From Falsibacillus albus (GTDB lineage Bacteria; Bacillota; Bacilli; Bacillales; DSM-25281): a DNA stretch of 64,000 nucleotides. The stretch spans positions 132,430-196,429 of the forward strand of contig NZ_RCVZ01000003.1 in the NCBI RefSeq assembly GCF_003668575.1. Reading direction: 5' to 3'. The stretch's first letter is position 1. Each line of letters opens with the position of its first letter. The notes under the pieces are model-generated. The model was given only the letters and a program-made list of their open reading frames with translations. It was not told the DNA's origin and did no database searches. The translations under genes and the position numbers were made by a program. This document shows, piece by piece, positions 54,671 through 63,739 of this stretch.

Positions 54671-54854
54671 TTGTTTTTGCGCGCAAATCTGTATTTATGC
54701 GCCTAACTTTGTTTTTTTGCGCGATTCTTCGGTTTTTTTGCGCGCAACTCCGATTTTTTGCGTCCAACGCTTCCTTTTTTGCGCAAACCGGCAAACCGCC
54801 ACGAAGCTCCACCCTCACACATCAAAAAACTGCCGGGGGCAATCCCCGGCAGTT
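54671..54854. repeat. Fifth, separate copy of the 197-bp repeat unit
   Basis: This copy has the same word series as the array at 52.7-53.5 kb (TTTTTGCGCGCAAATCTG, TTTATGCGCCTAACTTTG, TTTTTTGCGTCCAACGCTTC) and the same hairpin at its right end. It lies upstream of the NERD gene, so the gene sits between copies in the same orientation. The rest of the 361-bp gap shows nothing clear. Confidence 0.85.
54823..54854 (-). terminator. Terminator of the hyaluronan operon / YusW-like gene
   Basis: On the minus strand an 11-bp perfect stem AACTGCCGGGG / CCCCGGCAGTT is followed by TTTTTTGATG. It lies 13 bp after the stop of the YusW-like gene and is the hairpin part of the repeat copy. Confidence 0.9.
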
Positions 54855-54867
54855 CCATAAAACAATC

Positions 54868-55671
54868 TTATTTTTTATAATCGAAGTGGATTTTTGTGCC
54901 TTGGTCGAAGTTGAGGTCCAACTTAGCTTGTTCGACATCTTCGGGTTGTACGCCGAGAACGGCAGCTGCTTGGTCGATGTAAGCTTTCAAGGTTGTGCCT
55001 GCTTTTGGCGTCAAGCCTTCCTGCACGCGTGCGAGCTCTTGAAGAGCGGCTTGGTCTTTTAGGACCTGCTTTCCATCTGCTGTTTTCTTTTCAACGACAG
55101 CGTGGAATTGACCGTTTTCTTCCATATTATATGTAACATGATAGAAATAGCCATCTTTCCCTTTCAATAGGACATTTGCATCTTTAATGTTATTTAGATG
55201 CAGGTCCGTGTTCTCGCCTTTTTTATAAGAAAGTGCAACATGTGAATGGTGACCGAATTTTACATTCGCTTTCACTTGTTCTACATCGGAAGGTTTGATG
55301 CCCAAAGCATCAGATAGACGCTGGACAACTTCTTCTTTGCTTAATTTCGTTGAAAGATCCAGGCTTTTCACGAATTCAGCAACGCGTTCTTTCGCTTCTT
55401 TTTCAGTGAAGACATACTTCTTGTTTCCATCTTCCTTCTTGACCATAACATTCACAGCACCGGAATGCTCATTGTACTGAACCATGTATTTAGTGCCATC
55501 TGTAAGTACGGCTTGTCCTTCAAATTGATGTACGGCATTCCAAGCTTTTGCGTGTTCACCATGGTTATGGCCATCACATTTGTGGTGATGCTGGTAGCCA
55601 TGTGCAGATGCCACCCCTGTTACGTTAAGCGCCAATGCGGCAGATAATAAAATAGAAGCTGTTTTTTTCAT
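54868..55671 (-). CDS. Secreted His-rich protein with two YusW-like domains
   Basis: A 267-residue exported protein with a signal peptide (SILLSAALALNVTGVASAHG) followed by a His-rich stretch (HGYQHHHKCDGHNHGEHAK) that may bind metal. Two repeats of a YusW-like pattern end FGHHSHVALSYKK (about 165) and FDQGTKIHFDYKK (C terminus). Each is preceded by a helix and a short LGIKPSDVEQ or LGVQPEDVEQ turn. There is no anchor, so it is released or wall-associated. It starts 55 bp after ugd without an intervening terminator and may be the fourth gene of the has operon. The family function is unknown; the YusW match is from pattern memory. Confidence 0.65.
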   Translation of the reverse strand: MKKTASILLSAALALNVTGVASAHGYQHHHKCDGHNHGEHAKAWNAVHQFEGQAVLTDGTKYMVQYNEHSGAVNVMVKKEDGNKKYVFTEKEAKERVAEFVKSLDLSTKLSKEEVVQRLSDALGIKPSDVEQVKANVKFGHHSHVALSYKKGENTDLHLNNIKDANVLLKGKDGYFYHVTYNMEENGQFHAVVEKKTADGKQVLKDQAALQELARVQEGLTPKAGTTLKAYIDQAAAVLGVQPEDVEQAKLDLNFDQGTKIHFDYKK

Positions 55672-55726
55672 ACAAAATACACTCCCTCTAATTGTTTTTT
55701 TCTCCCATCCATTTCCCTAGTCCTGA

Positions 55727-57076
55727 TTAATATGATGAAGCAACGACATACTCTTCTTCTTTTTCTTCTGTCGGCTGAATGGAATCTCTGCCCACAGAAA
55801 TATATTCTACCTGCATTTTCAATGCATCCTCAGCTTTATAGCAGTTTCTGCCATCGAAGATGATTGGTTTTTTCATGAAGAGACTGGATAAGAATAGTGC
55901 TTTTTCCACGATTTCTTTCCAATCAGTCAAGATGAACACAACGTCAGAGTCCATGATGGCGTCTTCGATCTGCTCAGCGTAAATGACCTCTTCAGGCAGG
56001 ATGTTCTTTGCATTTTCAGTGGCAATCGGGTCGTATGCTACGACTTCCGCACCTTCTGCAACGAGCTTTTCTGCCACTACGATGGAAGCAGCTTCCCTCA
56101 TGTCATCCGTTTCCGGTTTAAATGCAAGTCCAAGCATGGCAACTCTCTTGCCTTCCAATGATCCCAATCGCTCGATGGCTTTTTTAACTAATAGCGTCTT
56201 CTGAGTATCATTGATTTGAATGACGGATTTCAGTAGATGGAAATCATGCTCATTATCCTCGGAAATTTTAACAAGTGCATGTGTGTCTTTCGGGAAGCAT
56301 GATCCGCCGTATCCGATGCCGGCATTCAAGAATTTATCGCCGATGCGGGTATCCATTCCAATGCCTGAAGCAACCTCTTCAATGTTGGCGCTGACCTTTT
56401 CAGATAGGTTGGCGATTTCATTGATGAACGAGATTTTTGTTGCAAGGAAAGCATTTGCTGCATACTTGATCATTTCGGCACTGCTGATGCTTGTTTTTAA
56501 GATTGGCAGACCGAACGGTTTATTGATTTCTTCGATGATGTTGGCAGCTTCTTCCTTGTCAGCTCCGATGACAATGCGGTCACCATGGAAAGAGTCGTGG
56601 ATGGCTGAACCTTCACGAAGGAATTCCGGGTTTGAAACAACTTCAACACAGTGGTTCCCTTCAAGGTTTGCCAAGACAACTTCGCGGACTTTGTGGTTGG
56701 TCCCTAATGGAACTGTACTTTTGGTCACGACTACGACATCGTTGGTAATGTTTTGACCAACGTTTCTTGCTGCATTGTAAATATATGTGAGATCTGCTGA
56801 ACCATCTTCACCTTGTGGTGTACCGACCGCAATATAGATGACGTCTTTGTCCTTTAAGCCGACAATATGGCTTGTAGTAAAGTGCAGACGGTCTGCTTCA
56901 ATGTTTTTGGTCATTAAATCTTCAAGGCCCGGTTCATAGATGGGAGAAATTCCTTTTTGCAAAAGCTCGATTTTTTGAGGATTGATATCTAGACATGTAA
57001 CGTCATGCCCGATTTCAGATAGGCAAACACCTGTTACCAGCCCTACATATCCTGTTCCAATGATCGCAATTTTCAT
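55727..57076 (-). CDS. ugd: UDP-glucose 6-dehydrogenase (HasB-like)
   Basis: A 449-residue enzyme: KIAIIGTGYVGLVTGVCLSE (NAD fold), VVTKSTVPLGTNHKVREVV, PEFLREGSAIHD, and the catalytic Cys in GIGYGGSCFPKDTHAL. It oxidises UDP-glucose twice with NAD to UDP-glucuronate. GAGGAGG 7 nt before the ATG fixes the start. It is the third gene after hasA and galU, giving the order hasA-hasC-hasB as in the hasACB operon of Bacillus cereus G9241. UDP-glucuronate is one of the two substrates of hyaluronan synthase. Confidence 0.96.
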   Translation of the reverse strand: MKIAIIGTGYVGLVTGVCLSEIGHDVTCLDINPQKIELLQKGISPIYEPGLEDLMTKNIEADRLHFTTSHIVGLKDKDVIYIAVGTPQGEDGSADLTYIYNAARNVGQNITNDVVVVTKSTVPLGTNHKVREVVLANLEGNHCVEVVSNPEFLREGSAIHDSFHGDRIVIGADKEEAANIIEEINKPFGLPILKTSISSAEMIKYAANAFLATKISFINEIANLSEKVSANIEEVASGIGMDTRIGDKFLNAGIGYGGSCFPKDTHALVKISEDNEHDFHLLKSVIQINDTQKTLLVKKAIERLGSLEGKRVAMLGLAFKPETDDMREAASIVVAEKLVAEGAEVVAYDPIATENAKNILPEEVIYAEQIEDAIMDSDVVFILTDWKEIVEKALFLSSLFMKKPIIFDGRNCYKAEDALKMQVEYISVGRDSIQPTEEKEEEYVVASSY

Positions 57077-57121
57077 GAATATTCCTCCTCATGAGAAGTA
57101 ATTAGGTGATGTTTGTTAAAG

Positions 57122-57206
57122 GCTCTTTTCTCATATTTAGCTGATAAAGCAGGATTGTTTAAGCAACGTTTCCACTTCAACGCAGCGTAGATAGGAAGAA
57201 AAGAGC
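57122..57206. promoter_or_regulatory. Inverted repeat in the galU-ugd spacer
   Basis: GCTCTTTTC (57122-57130) and GAAAAGAGC (57198-57206) are perfect complements 67 nt apart within a 197-bp gap that is long for an operon. A mRNA structure controlling ugd or a processing site is possible. No T-run follows. Confidence 0.3.
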
Positions 57207-57273
57207 TGGAAAACTTTCATTCGACGAACTTAATAGCTATTTACTTGTTAAAAAAGGAGCGGGAATCTGCTTT

Positions 57274-58164
57274 TTAAAAAGCAAATTCCTCACTTTTGAT
57301 TAGTTCGTGCAAATATGCTTTTACATCGTCCCCAAGATCTGGACGCTCGAGGGAGAAGTCAATGGTTGCTTTAATAAAACCGAATTTATCCCCAACATCA
57401 TATCTTTTGCCTGAAAAGTTATAGGCAAGGACATTTTGAGTTTCATTCAAGATTTTGATGGCATCGGTTAATTGAATTTCATTGCCTGAACCTGGAGGCA
57501 ATGTTTCCAGGATGCTGAAAATTTCAGGTGTTAGAATATAACGGCCCATGATGGCATAATTCGATGGTGCGTCTTCTGCAGCAGGTTTTTCAACTACAGA
57601 TGAAAGTGCGAGCAGGTTTGGATCCAATGTACGGTTTTCCAATGGTGAAATGATTCCATATTTTGATACCATTTCAGGGTCTACTTCCTGTACACCTAAT
57701 ACAGAGGATTGATATTTATCAAACACATCGATCAATTGCTTTAAGCACGGCTTCTCGGAACGGACGATGTCGTCTCCAAGAAGGACCGCAAACGGCTCAT
57801 TGCCGATAAAACTGCTTGCACAATTGATGGCATGTCCCAATCCTTTTGGTTCTTTTTGACGCACATAGTGAATGTTCGCCAAGTTTGAAATGGACTGGAT
57901 TTCTTCAAGTCGTCCATACTTTTCCTTTTTATAAAGGGTTTCTTCCAATTCATAGGATTTGTCAAAATGATCTTCAATCGCCCGTTTCCCCCTGCCGCTG
58001 ATGACAAGGATGTCCTCAATTCCTGAATTGATGGCTTCTTCTACGATATATTGAATGGTCGGTTTATCGACGATTGGCAGCATTTCTTTCGGCTGTGCCT
58101 TTGTGGCAGGAAGGAACCTTGTACCTAAACCAGCTGCAGGAATAATCGCTTTACGAACTCTCAT
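57274..58164 (-). CDS. galU: UTP-glucose-1-phosphate uridylyltransferase (HasC-like)
   Basis: The 296-residue length is standard for GalU/GtaB. The nucleotide-binding N terminus is [20 protein letters not shown] with [24 protein letters not shown] carries the metal-binding Asp, and VVEKP and [15 protein letters not shown] follow. It makes UDP-glucose from glucose 1-phosphate and UTP. AAGGAG 8 nt before the ATG supports the start. It lies 44 bp after hasA and supplies the precursor for Ugd, so the operon makes its own UDP-glucuronate. Glucose 1-phosphate from the GH94 phosphorylase could feed it. Confidence 0.96.
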   Translation of the reverse strand: MRVRKAIIPAAGLGTRFLPATKAQPKEMLPIVDKPTIQYIVEEAINSGIEDILVISGRGKRAIEDHFDKSYELEETLYKKEKYGRLEEIQSISNLANIHYVRQKEPKGLGHAINCASSFIGNEPFAVLLGDDIVRSEKPCLKQLIDVFDKYQSSVLGVQEVDPEMVSKYGIISPLENRTLDPNLLALSSVVEKPAAEDAPSNYAIMGRYILTPEIFSILETLPPGSGNEIQLTDAIKILNETQNVLAYNFSGKRYDVGDKFGFIKATIDFSLERPDLGDDVKAYLHELIKSEEFAF

Positions 58165-58208
58165 TTGAACATCTCCTTTTTAGAAGTTAATAGTTTGATA
58201 GATGGTGC

Positions 58209-59567
58209 TTATCCGCGTGTTCCCCAAGATGTTGAACGAAGAGTAAGCAGTGCCCAGAAACGCATCGGGCAAAGGATTACCAAGAATAAAATTCCGTATA
58301 TCGGTGCCATCAAGAAGGTAAATGGCTTCTTATAGGCGTAGAACACATTTCGTGCATAAGCGGATATCACAACATAGGCCAAGTAGTAAATGAGCATGAC
58401 CCAGCCCATCGTAGTGGACGTCATATAAATAGAGAATACAAGTGATACGCCAAATGCGATCCATAAGAACATTTCAAGCATGACCCAAACAAGAACGTTC
58501 GGTTTCGTCAAGCCGATTTTCAAAGCAATCATACTTTCCCTGAAGAAAGATTTATTCCAGCGGTTTTGCTGCTTAATCAACGTTTTTAAGGAAGTCGGTG
58601 CATCCGTGATACAGCGTGCTGTAGATTGATATAAAGTTTTTCCTTCTCGGATTGCATAGTTTGTCAGACAACGGTCATCCCCTAGCTGAACCTGCTGGCC
58701 AAGGAATTTTTGATTTCCATAATGGTCTAGGTTTTTCATAACGACTTCACGTCTGTAGGCACTCAATGGCCCGCTGCAGACAAGAACATTGTTTGTTACC
58801 GAGTGAGCAGCACGCTCTACACGGAACGCATTATCATAACGCATATCGATTAAACGAGTAAGGACATTGTCCTCGCGATTTCGGATATTCACATGCCCTG
58901 TAGTGGCTGTCACTTCAGGATCATTCAATGGTTTCAACAATTCTCTGACAGCATTGGAGAATACTGTACAGTCAGAATCAACGGTAATATAAACGTCTCC
59001 AGTTGCTCTTTCAAATGCCCAGATTTGCGCATGGCGTTTTCCTTTGTTTTGCGGAAGGCGATGAACAATCAAGTTTGGCATTTTAAATGAAGGATCATTT
59101 TTTAATGAAGCTGCAAATGAACCTCTTCCTGCCAATAAGTCTTCTTTAAACTTTTGAACAGCATGATAGGCGGAAACATCCTTACTCCCATCATCGATTA
59201 CGAAGATTTCGTGAACCGGATAATCTTGTTTAATGATGCTTTCGATCGTTCCCAGTACTGCCTGTGGTTCTTCATTATAAGAAGGAATAACGACCGAAAC
59301 ACTTAAATCCGGAGGATCTGCCAACACTTCTTGATATCTAAAAGAAAGAAGCATTTTACCAAGCAAGTAAGCGATCATGACGGATCCATAAACACCAATC
59401 GTCAAATTCAACTTGCTCGAGGCGGTCCAGTTTACATAGAAAAGGGCTGTTACAGTAAGTAAAAATAATGTGATGACAAAAACTTTTTCTTTCGTGGAAA
59501 ACTTCTTCTTAGTCTGAATAGTTTTTCCATCTGTCACATTGGACAGATCTTGTTCGACTTTAGCCAT
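58209..59567 (-). CDS. hasA: Class I hyaluronan synthase
   Basis: A 452-residue membrane glycosyltransferase (GT2). Two N-terminal helices (about 30-48 and 55-75) are followed by the catalytic domain: VIDDGSKD (125-128 DDGS), TVDSDC (DSD 197-199), CSGPLSAYRREV (266-274), LGDDRCLTNYAI (295-306) and QQNRWNKSFFRES (333-345). Several C-terminal helices follow and the end is WGTRG. Long runs, including YDNAFRVERAAHSVTNN and GDDRCLTNYAI, match streptococcal HasA very closely, which separates it from chitin or cellulose synthases. It polymerises and exports hyaluronan from UDP-GlcNAc and UDP-glucuronate. The ATG at 59567 follows GGAG by 7 nt. Confidence 0.93.
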   Translation of the reverse strand: MAKVEQDLSNVTDGKTIQTKKKFSTKEKVFVITLFLLTVTALFYVNWTASSKLNLTIGVYGSVMIAYLLGKMLLSFRYQEVLADPPDLSVSVVIPSYNEEPQAVLGTIESIIKQDYPVHEIFVIDDGSKDVSAYHAVQKFKEDLLAGRGSFAASLKNDPSFKMPNLIVHRLPQNKGKRHAQIWAFERATGDVYITVDSDCTVFSNAVRELLKPLNDPEVTATTGHVNIRNREDNVLTRLIDMRYDNAFRVERAAHSVTNNVLVCSGPLSAYRREVVMKNLDHYGNQKFLGQQVQLGDDRCLTNYAIREGKTLYQSTARCITDAPTSLKTLIKQQNRWNKSFFRESMIALKIGLTKPNVLVWVMLEMFLWIAFGVSLVFSIYMTSTTMGWVMLIYYLAYVVISAYARNVFYAYKKPFTFLMAPIYGILFLVILCPMRFWALLTLRSTSWGTRG

Positions 59568-59781
59568 TCTCAATCTCCTCTCTTTTTATAAAAATGTTGA
59601 TGGCCAATTTCTTGACCTGATTTCCTTTCGTCATGCCTTGTTCCAACACGTTTAGATTAAGAAAGCTGGCCACCTCTTGCAATCTGTCATTGTTCCTGTG
59701 ACAAAATTCATGCTTTTTCGATGTTTTCTTACGGAATTCTAGTAAATCAACAATGGAAACGGTATCAAAACTATTCAACAA
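59560..59781 (-). CDS. Possible upstream reading frame of 73 codons overlapping the hasA start
   Basis: The frame runs from tandem TTG codons (59781) through the hasA leader and stops (TAA) 8 bases into hasA, so the hasA ribosome binding site is inside its last codons. The product is basic and Asn/Lys rich, with no recognised family. There is no convincing ribosome binding site of its own. It may be a translationally coupled leader or chance. Confidence 0.2.
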   Translation of the reverse strand: MLNSFDTVSIVDLLEFRKKTSKKHEFCHRNNDRLQEVASFLNLNVLEQGMTKGNQVKKLAINIFIKREEIENG

Positions 59782-60274
59782 ATAACATTCATAATGTAAT
59801 GATTTTGAAATAATTATTGAGGATTTAGGAGAAATATCAAATTTTCAAACAATTGAACGCTTGATGATATTGAGTAAACTATGGAATTAATATTCTTAAC
59901 ATTCTTGTAACATAATAATTTCCAACTAGAAAAATAATTTTAGAAATTTTTGGTTTAAGGCTTCACTACAGCTTTTTTCTTGCAGAACATAAAAAAAATA
60001 AGTCATGCGAGCTAATAAAAACGACTTTTTCCCATTCTTTTTCCATATTAAGGCCGAATTCATGAGTAAGATTTCACAGTTGATTAGTTGGAAAAGTAAA
60101 AAAATGATAAATGTACTTGAAAGTCACGGAAACTATGCATGCCATTTGCATTATGCTCCGGAAACAATTAGAACTATCCCTTTTATCTCCTATTGCAGGC
60201 GCCATACCGTCATGCTATATATGGGGGGACATTCTATCAAAATAGAATTGGATGTCTTCGGAAGGAGGAAGAAG
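59568..60274. other. AT-rich divergent spacer between hasA and the ABC pair
   Basis: Apart from the doubtful leader frame, this 707-bp region holds no gene I can support. A plus-strand frame runs from 60005 into the ATPase gene, but the strong AGGAGG at 60263-60268 marks the true start at 60275. I find no strong sigma-A promoter for hasA; AT-rich tracts with several possible -10 boxes are present around 59880-59940. Confidence 0.6.
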
Positions 60275-60955
60275 ATGATTCAAATCGAAAACATCACGAA
60301 GATCTTCCCGAATGGAGAGCAGCAAGACTATGCTTTGAATCAAGTGAATTTTGAAATATTAGAAGGAGAGTTTGTCGGGATCGTTGGAAAATCCGGAAGC
60401 GGGAAATCGACTCTATTGAATATCCTGTCCGGGATTGATGCCCCTTCAGCTGGATCAGTCATCATCAACGGAACAGATATTTCACGTTTAAGTTCAAGAA
60501 AGCTAGCCAAATGGCGCAATCGGGAAATAGGAATCGTGTTTCAATCTTTTCACCTTCTCCCAACGCTGACTTTGGTAGAAAACGTAATGCTGCCAATGGA
60601 GTTTTCTAAATTTCGCAAAAAGAAGCGGCAACGTGCATTAAAGCTATTGGAGGATGTCGGACTTTTGCGAAAAGCGGATTTCTTTCCCGATTCGGTGTCT
60701 GGAGGGGAAAAGCAGCGTACAGCCATTGCCAGGGCATTGGCCAACAATCCACCGCTCATTCTGGCAGATGAACCGACAGGCAACCTTGATTCAGAAACCG
60801 CAAAGGAAATATTCACCTTATTTGAACAATTGGTGACTCAAGGTAAAACCATGGTGATGGTCACACATGATCAGGATTTATCAAATAAAGTCGATAGGAC
60901 CCTGCTTGTGAAGGATGGACAAGTGAGAGAAGCCCGGAAATTGGGGATCCTGTAA
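60275..60955 (+). CDS. ABC transporter ATP-binding protein (MacB/LolD/YknY type)
   Basis: A 226-residue ATPase: Walker A GIVGKSGSGKSTLLN, Q-loop FQSFHLLPTLTLVENV, signature SGGEKQRTAIARAL, Walker B LILADEPTGNLD, and switch His in MVTHD. The close GKSGSGKST-Q-SGGEKQR pattern is that of the MacB/LolD subfamily, which drives FtsX-type permeases as mechanotransmitters. AGGAGG six bases before the ATG fixes the start. The stop TAA overlaps the ATG of the permease gene by one base. Confidence 0.93.
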   Translation: MIQIENITKIFPNGEQQDYALNQVNFEILEGEFVGIVGKSGSGKSTLLNILSGIDAPSAGSVIINGTDISRLSSRKLAKWRNREIGIVFQSFHLLPTLTLVENVMLPMEFSKFRKKKRQRALKLLEDVGLLRKADFFPDSVSGGEKQRTAIARALANNPPLILADEPTGNLDSETAKEIFTLFEQLVTQGKTMVMVTHDQDLSNKVDRTLLVKDGQVREARKLGIL

Positions 60956-63291
60956 TGCCAATCTATTTAAGGCTTGCGATAAGAAGTTTTCTGAAGCAAA
61001 AGGCAAAAGCAGGACTGATGATTTTTTCACTCATTTTCTGCCTGTCCTCCATCGGTATACTATTGAATACAAGCAGCGGTTTCGAACACCAGATGCAATA
61101 CAGCGAAAAAGCATCCAATGCCGCGGATGCTACTATTTATACTGCCAAGTTCAATAAGGATATCTCTTCCCTTAATAAAATTGAGGGAATATCAGCCGCT
61201 GAATCCAAATCAGTGTTGAGAAGCAGAGCAAAAATCAATGGAATATTCCATAATATTGAATTGACTGTACTACCGGATGATACTCAGACAACAATCAATA
61301 AAATCAACCTTGTACAAGGAACCGGGATCCGTAAGGACGGAATGTGGTTTGATTCGGCTTCAGGGAAGACCTATCGACTTGCAAAATCCGATAAAGTAAC
61401 GATTACATTCCCTGGAAGTAAAAATACGACTCTTTCAGTGGATGGATTCATAGATGATGCCTCGAAGATTCCGACATCCTTTAGCGGACTGGGATATGGC
61501 TATATCAAAAAATCGACGCTTTCCAACATCGGACAGCCATTCTTCTATAATCAAGTACAACTGGCTTATGACCATGGATTGTCAGCCAAGCAGAAGAAGA
61601 CGGCTCTAAATAAAGCCAAGGAAGAATTAAAAGCCAAGGACATTTCCATTTACAGGACTGAAAACGGCAGCCCGACCTTCTTCATCCGAAAAACAATGGT
61701 GCACTCGATTTTGAGTCTGCTCATCATACTTGGAATATTAGCCTTTTTGCTCGGTTTTATCCTGATTACTCATTTATTCCATCGATTAGTCAAAGAAAAT
61801 ATCTACTCCTTGAGCATCCAGAAGGTCATTGGCGCAAAAGGTACGCATATATGGAAGCAATATGGATTTATGATTTTTATCATCGGGTTGATCTTAACGC
61901 TTTGTTCACTTCCTATTAGCTATTACGCTTCCAATTACGCAATTTCTTATTTGGCAACAAAGCTGAATCTAAATCCAATATCAACGGCCTATTACTATTC
62001 GGAATACTTGTTGGCAATGATGGTTGGCCTTTGTTTCACCATTCCCTTCATTGCATCTGCCCTTCCAATTTTGAAGGCAGCCAAAAAGCCGATTATTCAT
62101 GGACTTAATGGCATATCGAGTTTAAGTGAGTCTTCCAAAAAGAAAAAGAAGAAGGCTTTGTTTTTTCATTACAGTCTTTTATCTTTCAGAAATGCTTTTT
62201 CGAAAAAGACACAGGTCATCACAAATATTGTCATGCTTTCTTTCGGTGGTGCCATCATCGTTGCATGTATGGCCTTGAATCAATCATTGGGCACCATCAT
62301 GAATGATATGAACAAAGTTTGGAAATACGATATCGAATGGGATGTAAAAAGTTCATTAAATAAAGACGATCTTTTATCATTGACGAAAAAGATTGACGGT
62401 GTAAAAAATGTGGAAGGATGGACTACGAGGAATACAGAAGTTGTTTCCGCATCAGGCGAAAATAATAATGCCCTTCTTTACGCCCTTCCTCATGACACAG
62501 TGTTTATTAAGCCTAAGCTCTTAAAAGGGGAATGGCTCAATCGAAAAAACACAGATTCAATCGTTGTGAATTCGGATTTCGCCGCTACCGCAGGCAATTT
62601 ACAGCCAGGAGAATCCGTGACATTGAAGATAGGGAACAATCAAAAAAAGGTAAAAGTACGTGGGATCATATCAAGCGATTTAAAAGGACCTGCTGTTTAT
62701 ATGGATGAAGGTGCGTATAGCGAGTGGCTTTCAGCCCAATCCTTCAATCGGCTCCTGGTGGGAGTTAAGGACCATTCCTCCCCTTCTAAAGTCCTGACAG
62801 ATGGAGAAACTTTTTTACAGAAGAATGATATTTATATCGAAGGTTCAGATACTGTGAAGGAAATGAATTCGAGGCCGAGAGAAATCATTGCATTAATCGT
62901 TAGAACGTTAACCATCAGCGGAGCTATATTCGGCATTGTCGGGGTCTTTAATTTAATGACTGCGATGAGTGTGAGTGTGTATGAAAGAATTCAGGAAATC
63001 GGAATCATCCGCAGCCTTGGCGGAACAAACCGAAAGATTGTGCAGTTATTCATGGGGGAAAGCATTATCATATCCCTGATTAGCTGGATGCTGGCAGCAG
63101 CCATGTCTTATCCGTTGGACATGATATTGGGATGGAAGATTGGAGAGGCTTTAATACACACAAGGATTCCACCGATCTTATCTACAAGAGGGTGCATTGT
63201 GTGGTTGTTAATCAGCTTATTCATTGGAGTATGTTCTAGTATTCTTCCGGTCATGAAAGCAGCCAAACATAATCTTCGGGATATCCTTTGA
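60955..63291 (+). CDS. FtsX-like ABC permease, two-domain
   Basis: A 778-residue permease. A first helix (about 18-36) is followed by an extracytoplasmic domain of about 200 residues, three helices (about 250-375), a cytoplasmic linker (about 390-410), a second half with a helix near 430, another extracytoplasmic domain (440-630), and three final helices with the FtsX signature ERIQEIGIIRSLGGTNRKIV. No peptidase or bacteriocin motif is seen. With the ATPase it probably exports or extracts a lipid, peptide or cell-envelope compound. No two-component system lies beside it, which speaks against a BceAB-type detoxification module. Confidence 0.9.
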   Translation: MPIYLRLAIRSFLKQKAKAGLMIFSLIFCLSSIGILLNTSSGFEHQMQYSEKASNAADATIYTAKFNKDISSLNKIEGISAAESKSVLRSRAKINGIFHNIELTVLPDDTQTTINKINLVQGTGIRKDGMWFDSASGKTYRLAKSDKVTITFPGSKNTTLSVDGFIDDASKIPTSFSGLGYGYIKKSTLSNIGQPFFYNQVQLAYDHGLSAKQKKTALNKAKEELKAKDISIYRTENGSPTFFIRKTMVHSILSLLIILGILAFLLGFILITHLFHRLVKENIYSLSIQKVIGAKGTHIWKQYGFMIFIIGLILTLCSLPISYYASNYAISYLATKLNLNPISTAYYYSEYLLAMMVGLCFTIPFIASALPILKAAKKPIIHGLNGISSLSESSKKKKKKALFFHYSLLSFRNAFSKKTQVITNIVMLSFGGAIIVACMALNQSLGTIMNDMNKVWKYDIEWDVKSSLNKDDLLSLTKKIDGVKNVEGWTTRNTEVVSASGENNNALLYALPHDTVFIKPKLLKGEWLNRKNTDSIVVNSDFAATAGNLQPGESVTLKIGNNQKKVKVRGIISSDLKGPAVYMDEGAYSEWLSAQSFNRLLVGVKDHSSPSKVLTDGETFLQKNDIYIEGSDTVKEMNSRPREIIALIVRTLTISGAIFGIVGVFNLMTAMSVSVYERIQEIGIIRSLGGTNRKIVQLFMGESIIISLISWMLAAAMSYPLDMILGWKIGEALIHTRIPPILSTRGCIVWLLISLFIGVCSSILPVMKAAKHNLRDIL

Positions 63292-63296
63292 TCATT

Positions 63297-63428
63297 TCAG
63301 TTATGATATCCATCAGTTTTTTTTTGGCGCTTGAAAACATGATAATAAATAAATGATGTTGTAACTGTCAGGACACCAATGTGCATCCATGTAAAAATTG
63401 ATTTGCAAATATCCATAATCGCGGACAT
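63297..63428 (-). CDS. Possible 43-residue single-helix membrane protein
   Basis: A frame from ATG 63428 to TGA encodes 43 residues with one hydrophobic segment (SIFTWMHIGVLTVTTSFIYY) and a basic tail (HVFKRQKKTDG). The ribosome binding site (AAGTGAG) is weak. It is convergent with the permease gene and ends 5 bp from its stop. Unrecognised. Confidence 0.35.
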   Translation of the reverse strand: MSAIMDICKSIFTWMHIGVLTVTTSFIYYHVFKRQKKTDGYHN

Positions 63429-63712
63429 GCTATTCACTCACTTTCATTTTAATTAATCTTGCCTCTTCCATATAGGTTCGTATCCATATGCCTCATTCCG
63501 ACCATAGATTCATTGACCCTTCTTTCCTTCAAAGGGAATAAAAGGGGAATGAGGCGGATTTCGAACTGAACAGTTTGGACTATTTTGCTCGATTAATATT
63601 AATATCGGTAAAAACGTACTATGTTTAATAGCCTATTTTTAATTAAATGAATAATATGCTTTCTAACACGACCTTAATCAGAATATTGCTAATGTTCAAG
63701 GGGTAATATTAT

Positions 63713-63736
63713 CCTTTTCCCTCATTCGGGAAAAGG
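63713..63736. terminator. Terminator-like hairpin near the mobB stop
   Basis: A 9-bp perfect stem CCTTTTCCC / GGGAAAAGG with a 6-nt loop is followed on the plus strand by TTTTCATTTTG. The T-run favours plus-strand use, but it lies about 420 bp past the permease gene and only 3 bp beyond the minus-strand mobB stop. The stretch from 63430 to 63712 holds nothing else I can support. Confidence 0.55.
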
Positions 63737-63739
63737 TTT

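Noticed and set aside
58209-59567. Calling the synthase a chitin, cellulose or NodC-type enzyme
   Set aside because: The long identical runs with streptococcal HasA, the WGTRG end and the linked galU and ugd genes favour hyaluronan.
60005-60274. 89-codon N-terminal extension of the ABC ATPase
   Set aside because: A strong AGGAGG precedes the ATG at 60275, which gives a standard-length ATPase; the extension has no recognisable domain.
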